From Mucilaginibacter phenanthrenivorans (GTDB taxonomy: Bacteria; Bacteroidota; Bacteroidia; Sphingobacteriales; Sphingobacteriaceae): DNA of 64,000 nucleotides. Each line of letters begins with the position of its first letter. Within the stretch, counting starts at the first letter, position 1. The position numbers and the translations under genes are program-made. The stretch is from positions 558,001 to 622,000 of the forward strand of contig NZ_JAHVAP010000001.1 of the NCBI RefSeq assembly GCF_024721155.1, read 5' to 3'. Below the pieces are notes generated by a model. The model worked only from the letters and a program-made list of their open reading frames with translations. It was not told where the DNA came from and searched no databases. Shown here piece by piece: positions 6,937 through 16,918 of this stretch.

Positions 6937-8385
6937 TTAGTGAGTCTTAAAATTCCACTTCGAATTATCGCTGTTCATATCAAACGTCGCGAGTGTCGGT
7001 GTGCTGTCTCCGGAAGAAACTAAAGCCAGTTGCCCCTTCGGATTTGAAACCACTTTTGGCATGATCCTGTAAGTTCCATCCGTTAACTGATCGATCCGCC
7101 ATAATTGTTCCGGCGCACCCGTAAACTTTGGAACTGTTATCAGTTCAGCATCTGGTGTTGCTGCTAGTGCACGGTCTGTTCCGGCAATTACTATTTTATA
7201 ATATGGGCCGCCCAGATATCCCCCTGCACCAGCTACCGGTGAAATAGTCCATTTCTGATGAGGGCGAAACATGTAATCACTCAAGTTAACAACAATGTTT
7301 CCGGTCGGCCAGGTTTTAATTACATCCGATAATTCCTGGGATGACACTGGTTTTACCGGCTCGTCATTGTTACGGTTGAATCGCATGCCACCCGGCATTC
7401 TTGTAAAATCCACGCCTAATTGTAAGGCGTATCCTCTTCGTTCAGATTCAATCTCATACGTCCCTTCCTTGAAGGTGTCACCTGCAATAGGCCATCCATT
7501 TTTCCATAGCAATGGGCGGATGCCTAATACGCTGCGTGCATTTTGATCCAAATCAGCCTCATAATGACAAGAAATTTTTTCAACACCATCGCTAACTACG
7601 CTACGTCCGAAATGTCCGGGGCCAATCCGCCTGTCGCCGGCTGCAACTACCAATTTCCCACCTCCCTTCAACATTTCTCTACCAATGTTATCAAGATAAG
7701 GTCCGGTTATTTTTTTGGAGCGGCCAACAACAATATTATAGGTTGAGTTTGGGCCGTCGCAGCATGTGCCGTGTGTTCCAAGCAGATAGTACCACCCATC
7801 CCGATATATCAAATCTGTGGCTTCACAATCGATGGCTATATTTAATGATTTATTACCTTCCACACGTTTGCCTGTTTTGGGATCAAGTTCCACAAGGCGT
7901 ATATAACCCCAATATGTACCGTAGGATAGCCATAACTTGCCGTCGGTTGGATCCAGCAGGAGACCCGGATCTATCGAATCGTTATCCTCAATACCATCGG
8001 ATGAGGCAACTACCACAGCCTCCGAATATTTAAAATCCGGCGATCCCGGATCAAGCGTTTTATTCCACATGGTCAATATCTTTCCATTATGTCCGCCCGC
8101 CAGGCCGCCGCCGGTTGCACCATAAACAATAAGGTAGCGATCACCAATTTTTAATACATCAGGAGCGGCCCCTCCGCCTGGTCTCACTGCACCTCCATTC
8201 CATGTCCAACCGTCTTCGGATATTAATCCGCCACCGCCTGTCCCGAATGTGTAATACTTACCATCACACTCGGCAATGGTTGACGGATCATGTATAAATG
8301 GCTTGCCAACTTGTGCTATCGCGCTCCCTGCCCGCAATAGTGAAAATAGGGATATAATGCTTATTGCTTTAACTATTAATTTCAT
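6937..8385 (-). CDS. GH43 arabinanase-like protein with C-terminal lectin-like domain
   Basis: ATG 8385 is chosen because it gives a clean signal peptide (MKLIVKAISIISLFSLLRAG); the frame itself extends to 8430. The 482-aa product has the GH43 five-blade propeller signature residues: catalytic base in FIHDPSTIAECDGKYYTFG, pKa-modulating Asp in SIDPGLLLDP, and catalytic acid Glu in IDCEATDLIYRDGWYYL. About residue 290 onward is a beta-rich tail ending WRIDQLTDGTYRIMPK, resembling a ricin-type (beta-trefoil) sugar-binding domain. The likely role is release of L-arabinose or arabino-oligosaccharides from arabinan or arabinoxylan, outside the cytoplasm. It follows the 244-aa gene by 50 bases, so the two form an operon transcribed away from the esterase at 9577. 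Confidence 0.85.
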   Translation of the reverse strand: MKLIVKAISIISLFSLLRAGSAIAQVGKPFIHDPSTIAECDGKYYTFGTGGGGLISEDGWTWNGGAVRPGGGAAPDVLKIGDRYLIVYGATGGGLAGGHNGKILTMWNKTLDPGSPDFKYSEAVVVASSDGIEDNDSIDPGLLLDPTDGKLWLSYGTYWGYIRLVELDPKTGKRVEGNKSLNIAIDCEATDLIYRDGWYYLLGTHGTCCDGPNSTYNIVVGRSKKITGPYLDNIGREMLKGGGKLVVAAGDRRIGPGHFGRSVVSDGVEKISCHYEADLDQNARSVLGIRPLLWKNGWPIAGDTFKEGTYEIESERRGYALQLGVDFTRMPGGMRFNRNNDEPVKPVSSQELSDVIKTWPTGNIVVNLSDYMFRPHQKWTISPVAGAGGYLGGPYYKIVIAGTDRALAATPDAELITVPKFTGAPEQLWRIDQLTDGTYRIMPKVVSNPKGQLALVSSGDSTPTLATFDMNSDNSKWNFKTH

Positions 8386-8435
8386 AATAACTCGATTGCT
8401 ATACAAATTCGACGTAAATGGGACGATCAACTAAT

Positions 8436-9170
8436 TTATTTGAGAGTGATAGTGAGATCTTTGATCGGTTCTCCGTTTTCGTCCAGGAGCCGAACGCAAA
8501 AATCACTAAGTCCGGGGCCATTGATTAATGCTCCCCTGATTATATTTTTCCCTTTGTTAAGGGTCAATCGGGGCGAGACACAATCATCCATTACCATTCG
8601 TCTGTCTCCGTCAAGTACCACAGCTTCCTGTCCGTTTAGCCACCACATTGATCCCCCATTTGATCCTACAGCCAATCTTACATTTTTTATTTCCCGCGGA
8701 CTGTTGACTATGGTTACCGCCCAAAACAATACTGAATAAGTATGTTTCTTTAACCCGTAGGCAAGACGAAATAATTTGACGTTGAAAGTTGGACTTTCCA
8801 ACGCATGCCATGCCAATTCCTGTTCTCCAACCTTTATTTGGTCCCGATCTTTAGGGATGACGGTAAACTGATTTTGGAAATAAGCAGTATCAAATTGTTT
8901 TTTCAGGTAACTATAAGTAAAGACAAGATTACTTCGTATCGACTTGTTTATAGGCTCTAATAGTAACCAGCGCTGAATAAACCCCTCGACGTTCGGGGTC
9001 TTTTTTGACGTAGTTGCCGGGGTAAAGAATGGTGTGATAGTTCGCACAGTATCGTTATCAGTTATTTTATCAGCCCTGCCTCCTGAAATGGCAGACTGTG
9101 CTTGTGACTTCAATGCTGCCAAAATTACGAAGCCCACTGCCAGCAATAATGCATTGCGTTTAATATTCAT
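8436..9170 (-). CDS. Secreted protein of unknown function, beta-sandwich-like
   Basis: The 244-aa product starts with a signal peptide (MNIKRNALLLAVGFVILAAL...SQA). The mature part contains GFIQRWLLLEPINKS, FWAVTIVNSPREIKNVRLAVG and MWWLNGQEAVVLDGDRRM, then NIIRGALINGPGLSDFCVRL. The last segments resemble the jelly-roll sugar-binding domains in which a small ligand-binding shell is described as 'WLNGxEV... LxxGxNxIxxxVxNGxG'. No catalytic motif is visible. Being first in an operon with a GH43 enzyme suggests a carbohydrate-binding or esterase-helper role, which is inference. Confidence 0.7.
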   Translation of the reverse strand: MNIKRNALLLAVGFVILAALKSQAQSAISGGRADKITDNDTVRTITPFFTPATTSKKTPNVEGFIQRWLLLEPINKSIRSNLVFTYSYLKKQFDTAYFQNQFTVIPKDRDQIKVGEQELAWHALESPTFNVKLFRLAYGLKKHTYSVLFWAVTIVNSPREIKNVRLAVGSNGGSMWWLNGQEAVVLDGDRRMVMDDCVSPRLTLNKGKNIIRGALINGPGLSDFCVRLLDENGEPIKDLTITLK

Positions 9171-10701
<1,531 letters not shown>

Positions 10702-10760
10702 AGTTGAGCCCCAGGTATTTCATCAAAGCCAATTAATTGTATCTAAAAACCTAATTACAA

Positions 10761-12745
10761 ATGCTAAAATCAATAAGAAGTTGCACATACGTTATTTTAA
10801 TATGTGGTATGTTTTTCGGAAGGCAGGCTTTGGCGCAGCAGCCAACAAAATTAACGCTTCAGCTTGACCAACCGGGGCATCCATCAAGCCCGGTATTATA
10901 CGGCTTGATGACCGAAGAGATCAATTACTCCTATGATGGCGGAATTTACGCCGAGCTAATCAGGAACCGTAGTTTTAAGGATAATGCTAAGAATCCTGAT
11001 CATTGGAGTTTAATAAAGGGCGTTGCTGATTCATCTGCTATTGTATTGGATAATAAGCATCCGGTTAACGAAGCTTTAACCGAGTGCCTAAAACTCAATC
11101 TGGTAACTGATGGCAAAAATACCGGCTTAGCGAATGATGGTTTTTGGGGGATACCTGTTTTTCCTTCAACTAATTATCAGGGCAGTTTTTATGCGATGAC
11201 TGATGGCAATAACGCGGGGCCAATTACAGTAAGTATCGAATCGACGGACGGCAAAAGCATGTTTGCGACAGCAAATGTCACAAGGGTTAGCGGGCTTTGG
11301 AAAAAATTCAGCTTTAACCTTAATACAACAGCATCTGTAACACCAACTGCCGATACACGCTTTGTTATCCGGCCTTCAACTAAAGGCAATTATTGGTTTA
11401 CGCTTGTATCGTTGTTCCCGCCCACCTATCAAAATACAGCTAACGGCAACAGGCGCGATATTATGCAGCTTCTCGCTTCCATGGCCCCTAAATTTTTGCG
11501 GCTGCCCGGTGGCAATTATTTGGAAGGCAATATGTTTTCCATAAGATATAACTGGAAAAAAACATTAGGCCCAATTGATGAAAGGCCCGGTCATCAGGGT
11601 ACCTGGGGGTACCGCTCGTCCGACGGAATGGGTTTACTGGAATACCTGGACTGGTGCGAAGATTTACAAATGGAACCATGGGCTACACCTTAAACCGCGA
11701 TTATGTAGAAGCAGGGCCATTCCTGAAGCCCTATGTTGACGAAGCCCTGGAGGAGATAGAATACGTTACCGGCGATACAACTACCAAATACGGAAAAGAA
11801 CGTGCCAGTGACGGACATCCTGCCCCTTTCCCGTTACATTATGTTGAAGTTGGGAATGAGGACGGTTTCGATATGTCAGGAAGTTATGAAGGCAGGTTCA
11901 CCCAATTTTATGATGCCATCCGCAGTAAATATCCAAACCTGCATATTGTTTCAACCACCGGCGGTAAGGATTTTTTGGGAGCGCGTTTCCCGCTTGCCAA
12001 ACGCATTCCCGATGTGATGGACGAACATTATTATAGAAATGCCTTCGACATGGAAAGCGATGCCGACCATTACGACAGCTATGACAGAAAAGGCCCGAAA
12101 ATATTTGTCGGCGAATGGGCTACACGTGAGGGTAAGCCAACACCAAATTTCAACTCGGCACTTGGCGATGCCGCGTGGATGACGGGAATGGAACGGAATT
12201 CGGATATTGTCGTGATGGGGTGTTCGGCACCTTTGTTTGTGAATGTAAACCCTGGCGGCATGCAATGGGAGTCGGATTTAATTGGCTATAATACCTTAAC
12301 TAGCTATGGTTCTCCATCGTATTACGCACAGCAAATGTTCAGTAATTACCACGGCGATAACGTGGTGGATATGGTTGGCGAAGGCATCCCGGTACAGTTG
12401 CAAAAATTGGATCATAAGGATAGTTTAAATAAAGTTACCCCCAAAACTTATCCCTCCTTATTTTATGTAACCACCCGCGACACAAAAAACGGCAGGCTGT
12501 ATGTTAAAATTGTTAACGCAGGCGATGCCGCCAAAGAGGTATTATTAGAATTAAAGGGCGTTTCATCAGTAAAAGGCAACGGAAAAGTAGTTGTCATGAA
12601 GGCCGATAAGCCGGAGGATACAAATACAATAACCGAACCGAAAAAAATTACCCCTGCAGTTGTGGCGTATAAAGGATTTAAGAAGGCCTTTACTTATAGC
12701 TTCCCCAAATATTCAATAACCGTGCTTCAAATTGATACCCAGTGA
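10761..12745 (+). pseudogene. GH51 alpha-L-arabinofuranosidase, frameshifted
   Basis: Two overlapping frames make one GH51 protein. The first (10761-11693) has a signal peptide and the N-terminal half, ending LEYLDWCEDLQMEP then WATP and a stop. The second resumes with GYTLNRDYVEAGPFLKPYVDEAL and carries both catalytic glutamates, the acid/base in YVEVGNEDGFD and the nucleophile in IFVGEWATREGK. The family normally reads about six more residues (like VLAVYA) between MEP and GYTLN, so roughly 16 bases are missing near 11680. As written, the N-terminal product has no active site and the second has no signal peptide. The enzyme would remove L-arabinose side chains from arabinoxylan. A sequencing or assembly error is possible. 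Confidence 0.85.
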
Positions 12746-14319
12746 TGCGTAAATTTTTGATCAAACTGATTTTGGCGCCGGGCTTTTTGTTGTTATTCGA
12801 ATTCGGTGCGCTTGCACAGGCCCATAATCCAATTATTTATGCTGATGTGCCGGATATGTCGATAATAAGGGTAGGGGATAGTTACTATATGAGCAGTACT
12901 ACAATGTACATGAGTCCGGGCGTACCGATAATGAAGTCGAAAGATTTGGTTAACTGGAAAATTGTGAGTTACGCTTATAATATTTTAGAAGATACAGACG
13001 ACCTGAACTTAAATAATGGTCAAAACAGTTATGGAAAGGGCTCGTGGGCAAGCAGCCTGCGTTATAATAATGGTATTTACTACGTGTCTACCTTTGCCGG
13101 CAATACCGGCAAAACCTATATCTATAGTACGCGTAATATTGAAAAAGGCCCGTGGAAGGCTTTGTCCTTTAAACCCAGCCTGCACGATCATTCCTTGTTT
13201 TTTGATGACGATGGCAAGGTTTATATGATTTATGGCAGCGGGTGGATAATGTTAGCCCAATTGAGGAATGATCTGACCGGAATAGAACCCGGCACAAAGC
13301 CGCAGGTTTTGATAGAGAACGCCAGCCTGGCTGCCGGGCCAAATTTAGGATTACCGGCGGAGGGCTCTCAAATGTTTAAAATCAAGAGGAAGTATTATCT
13401 TTTTAATATCTCATGGCCACGAGGCGGGATGCGAACTGTACTGATTCATCGCGCTGATCATATCGCAGGCCCTTACGAAGGCCGGTTGGCCCTGCAGGAC
13501 AATGGCGTAGCTCAGGGCGGTTTGGTGGACGCGCCAGATGGCCGATGGTTTTCATATCTTTTCCGCGATTTCGGTGCTGTGGGGCGTGTGCCCTATCTGG
13601 TTCCGGTACAATGGGATAATGGTTGGCCCATATTGGGGATAAATCATCAGGCGCCCGATACAATACCATTACCGGGAAACAAATCGCTAATGCCGGGAAT
13701 CGTTTCATCAGATGATTTTAACCGTAAACGCGGGGAGCGTGATTTGCCGTTGGTTTGGCAATGGAACCATAACCCGGTAAATGAACTTTGGTCAGTAAGG
13801 CAACATAAAGGATACCTTAGGCTCACTACTGGAAGGGTTGACACAACTATACTATCGGCCAGAAATACGCTCACTCAACGCACCTTCGGGCCTGAATGCT
13901 CGGGTATTACGGCCATTGATGTTTCCGGGCTTAAAGATGGTGACCGGACCGGACTTGTGTTGCTACAAAAAAAATTTGGTTGGGTCGGCGTTAAAAAGGA
14001 GGGTGGCAATAAGTTTATTGTAATGGTAAACGCACAAAGTGGCTCTTCAATCGAGTCAATAAATATTCCGCTTAACCAAAACTTGGTATATTTTAAAACA
14101 TCATGTGAGTTTAAAGACCGGGCAGATAAAGCAAACTTTTATTATAGCCTTGATGGCATTAATTGGATCTCAATAGGTTCTACGCTCCAAATGGCATATA
14201 CCCTTCCGCACTTTATGGGTTACAGGTTTGGCCTTTTTAATTATGCCACAAAAGCCACAGGGGGCTACGCCGATTTCGATTATTTTCAGATAAGCGATAA
14301 AATACTATCTCAACAGTAA
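12745..14319 (+). CDS. GH43 beta-xylosidase/arabinofuranosidase with C-terminal beta-sandwich
   Basis: ATG 12745 overlaps the GH51 stop (TGATG); the frame also opens at GTG 12742. The 524-aa product has a signal peptide, then the GH43 domain: base in IIYADVPDMSIIRVGD, Asp in SLHDHSLFFDDDGKVYM, and acid Glu in GLPAEGSQMFKIKRKYYLF. The N-terminal MSPGVPIMKSKDLVNW segment is typical of the GH43 xylosidase/arabinofuranosidase branch (subfamily 12-like). From about residue 320 a concanavalin-like domain follows (SSDDFNRKRG... WQWNHNPVNELWSV). It probably trims xylose or arabinose from xylo-oligosaccharides in the periplasm. Confidence 0.88.
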   Translation: MRKFLIKLILAPGFLLLFEFGALAQAHNPIIYADVPDMSIIRVGDSYYMSSTTMYMSPGVPIMKSKDLVNWKIVSYAYNILEDTDDLNLNNGQNSYGKGSWASSLRYNNGIYYVSTFAGNTGKTYIYSTRNIEKGPWKALSFKPSLHDHSLFFDDDGKVYMIYGSGWIMLAQLRNDLTGIEPGTKPQVLIENASLAAGPNLGLPAEGSQMFKIKRKYYLFNISWPRGGMRTVLIHRADHIAGPYEGRLALQDNGVAQGGLVDAPDGRWFSYLFRDFGAVGRVPYLVPVQWDNGWPILGINHQAPDTIPLPGNKSLMPGIVSSDDFNRKRGERDLPLVWQWNHNPVNELWSVRQHKGYLRLTTGRVDTTILSARNTLTQRTFGPECSGITAIDVSGLKDGDRTGLVLLQKKFGWVGVKKEGGNKFIVMVNAQSGSSIESINIPLNQNLVYFKTSCEFKDRADKANFYYSLDGINWISIGSTLQMAYTLPHFMGYRFGLFNYATKATGGYADFDYFQISDKILSQQ

Positions 14320-14330
14320 TAAAAAGAAAT

Positions 14331-15472
14331 ATGAAAAGCTTAATACCTCTTTTATCCTTGTTGTTGCTTTTCGGGTTTGAAGCCAAATCGCAGGATAATA
14401 AAGCCATTCCTGATACTATGGGAAGCTTGCCGGCTGTTACAAATGTAAGGGGGGCGAGATACCCGCTTATTTTGCCTAATCATCATGTTATATTCCGCAT
14501 AAAGGCACCGGATGCGCAAAAGGTGCAAATAGACTTAGGAAAAAAATACGATTTGATTAAGGGCGATGACGGTTTTTGGAAAATAACGACAGACTCGGTA
14601 AGTGAAGAATTTCACTATTACACGCTTTTATTAGATGGTTTTGCAACTGCCGACCCGGCAAGCGAAAGTTTTTATGGAATGGGCAGGATGGCCAGTGGCA
14701 TTGAAATTCCGTTTGCTGCGGGCGATTACTATGCAGAAAAAGATGTGCCGCACGGCGACATCCGCATAAAAAAATATTACTCTACGGTTACCAAATCGTG
14801 GCGGCAGGTTTACATCTATACACCTCCCGGATACGACACAAATATCAGTGAAAAATATCCTGTGCTTTACATTTTACATGGCGGTGGAGAAGACGAGCGT
14901 GGCTGGGCTACACAGGGGAAAACAGCTATGATTATGGACAACCTGATTGCGAAAAAAAGGCCAGGCCAATGCTGGTCGTAATGCCTGATGCCAATATGGG
15001 CGCCACAGCGTTTGGTATAGACGGCTTAAAGGAATTTGAAGCAGAAATGAAGCAAAGCATTATCCCGTTTATTGAAAATAATTTCAGGGTGAAAAATACG
15101 CGTGCGGACCGCGCGCTGGCCGGGTTATCCATGGGCGGGATTAATACACTGTACACCGGCGTTTATAACACCAATTACTTTTCATATTTGGGGGTGTTCA
15201 GTTCCGGATGGATAGTGCCTATGCAAAACAGCATAGCCGACGCCCAATATGGATACATGAAGCAAAACAGTTCCAAGATTAATAATGATCTGAAATTGTT
15301 TTGGTTGTCAGCGGGGGGTAAGGAAGATATTGCCTATAAAAACGGCCAAATTATGCTGGCCAGGTTTGACGAACTGCACATACATCATACCTATTACGAA
15401 TATCCGGGCGGGCATACATGGCCGGTTTGGAGAAATGACCTTTACCATTTTGCTCCGCTATTATTCAAGTAA
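14331..15472 (+). pseudogene. CE1 esterase, one-base frameshift in an A7 run
   Basis: Frame one (14331-14981) gives signal peptide, E-set domain and the start of the esterase domain (LYILHGGGEDERGWATQGK). Frame two (14969-15472) carries the nucleophile Ser in LAGLSMGGINTL and the terminal His in GGHTWPVWRND. Adding one A to the run AAAAAAA at 14952-14958 joins them as NLIAKKKARPMLVVMPDAN, a normal CE1 sequence of 380 aa. The protein is closely related to the second domain of the double esterase at 25285. A single-base change in a homopolymer is a common sequencing error but also a common phase-variation site. The Ser and His are in the part lost from the N-terminal product. Confidence 0.85.
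14952..14958 (+). repeat. Poly-A tract at the esterase frameshift
   Basis: This is a run of seven A residues between GCG and GGCC. Eight A residues would restore the CE1 reading frame. Confidence 0.7.
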
Positions 15473-15503
15473 TAATCAAAAAACAATTGAAAATTTAAAA
15501 ACG

Positions 15504-16844
15504 ATGAGATATTTTAAGCAACGCCTGATGTTATCGGGCTTAATCTTGTGCGTCAATTATTTAATGGCACAAAACCCATTAATAAGGAATCAATTCACTG
15601 CCGACCCTTCGGCGCGGGTATTTAATGGCAAGGTTTATCTTTATCCCTCGCATGATATTTTGGCTTCACCCGGGCATGGCAAGGTTGGATGGTTTTGTAT
15701 GCAGGACTATCATGTATTTTCATCATCAAACCTAACTGACTGGACAGACCATGGTGTAATTGTAAGTCAAAATAAAGTGCCATGGGTCGACTCCGCAACC
15801 TATAGCATGTGGCCCCCCGATTGTATTGAGCGGGAGGGAAAGTATTATTTCTATTTTCCTGCTCCTGCAAAGGCGGGCGGTGGAAGAGGATTTTCAATTG
15901 GTGTTGCAATAGCTAACGACCCAGCGGGCCCGTTTGTCCCTCAGCCAACGCCCATAGTGGGCATCCACGGCATAGATCCTAATGTGCAAATTGCCCTGGA
16001 TGGCCAGGCATATATTTACTGGGCACAGGGAAACCTGTACGGGGCAAAACTAAAGGCCAACATGCTGGAGTTAGATTCCGAACCGGTAAAATTGGAAGGC
16101 TTTCCTGATAAAGGCTTAAAGGAGGGCCCTTATTTATTCGAACGCAAGGGCATTTATTATATGACTTATCCGCATGTCACTGATAAGATCGAGCGGCTTG
16201 AATATGCCATGTCTGACAATCCCCTGGGGCCGTTTAAATATGCAGGCGTATTGATGGACGAATCCGCTTCGGGGTGCTGGACAAATCATCAATCAGTCAT
16301 CGATTTTAAAAGCCAATGGTATTTATTTTATCACAACGACGACCTGTCGCCGGAGTTTGATAAAAACAGATCGGTAAGAGTTGACAGTTTGTTTTTTAAT
16401 GAAGATGGAACCATCCTTAAGGTTATCCCAACTTTACGGGGAGTTGGGATAACCAGCGCAACAAAAAAAATTGAAATTGATAGGTTTAGTGCTAAAAGCA
16501 CAGATGGGATAGCAATAGCGTTTCTTGACACAGCAAGCAAATTTCAAGGCTGGAAGACCATTTTCAATAAGCCAAACTCATGGGTAAAATACAACAGTGT
16601 TTCGTTCGCCAATAAAAAATTGAAGCATATTTGTGTAAATGCCCGTTCAACTACAGGGGGCACATTATTGATAAGTACAGCAGCAGTGCCAAACAAAATT
16701 ATAGCAAAGGTGAGCATACCAAAGGGCGATGATTGGAACGTAACTAAAATTACACTGCAATCGATTCCCGTTGGTGTGAAAAATCTCGTTGTACAATTGC
16801 AAGGCGTGGGTAACCTGGAAGTTGATTGGATAAGTTTTGAGTAA
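15504..16844 (+). CDS. GH43 arabinofuranosidase/xylosidase with CBM6
   Basis: The long frame from 15330 overlaps the upstream esterase, so ATG 15504 is chosen: it gives 446 aa with a signal peptide (MRYFKQRLMLSGLILCVNYL). The GH43 residues are base in FTADPSARVFNGKVYLYPSHD, Asp in HGIDPNVQIALDGQAYIYW, and acid Glu in GLKEGPYLFERKGIYYMTY. The last 120 residues form a CBM6-like xylan-binding beta-sandwich (GWKTIFNKPNSWVKYNSVSF ... VDWISFE). Such enzymes remove arabinofuranosyl groups or xylose from arabinoxylan. It ends the plus-strand operon at a bidirectional terminator. Confidence 0.87.
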   Translation: MRYFKQRLMLSGLILCVNYLMAQNPLIRNQFTADPSARVFNGKVYLYPSHDILASPGHGKVGWFCMQDYHVFSSSNLTDWTDHGVIVSQNKVPWVDSATYSMWPPDCIEREGKYYFYFPAPAKAGGGRGFSIGVAIANDPAGPFVPQPTPIVGIHGIDPNVQIALDGQAYIYWAQGNLYGAKLKANMLELDSEPVKLEGFPDKGLKEGPYLFERKGIYYMTYPHVTDKIERLEYAMSDNPLGPFKYAGVLMDESASGCWTNHQSVIDFKSQWYLFYHNDDLSPEFDKNRSVRVDSLFFNEDGTILKVIPTLRGVGITSATKKIEIDRFSAKSTDGIAIAFLDTASKFQGWKTIFNKPNSWVKYNSVSFANKKLKHICVNARSTTGGTLLISTAAVPNKIIAKVSIPKGDDWNVTKITLQSIPVGVKNLVVQLQGVGNLEVDWISFE

Positions 16845-16877
16845 CAGCTTGAATTTCCGTCATAAACCTTATCAGTT

Positions 16878-16918
16878 AAAAAACAGCATAACGGCTTTAT
16901 GCCATTATGCTGTTTTTT
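16878..16918. terminator. Bidirectional terminator, GH43/HTCS junction
   Basis: AAAAAACAGCATAA (16878-16891) pairs perfectly with TTATGCTGTTTTTT (16905-16918) across a 13-base loop, with A- and T-tracts giving terminator function on both strands. The TAA of the minus-strand sensor gene (16897-16899) lies in the loop. Confidence 0.9.

Noticed and set aside
14952..14958. Programmed frameshift to make one esterase
   Set aside because: A seven-A run alone lacks a visible stimulatory structure, and the family needs no recoding; mutation or sequencing error is more likely.
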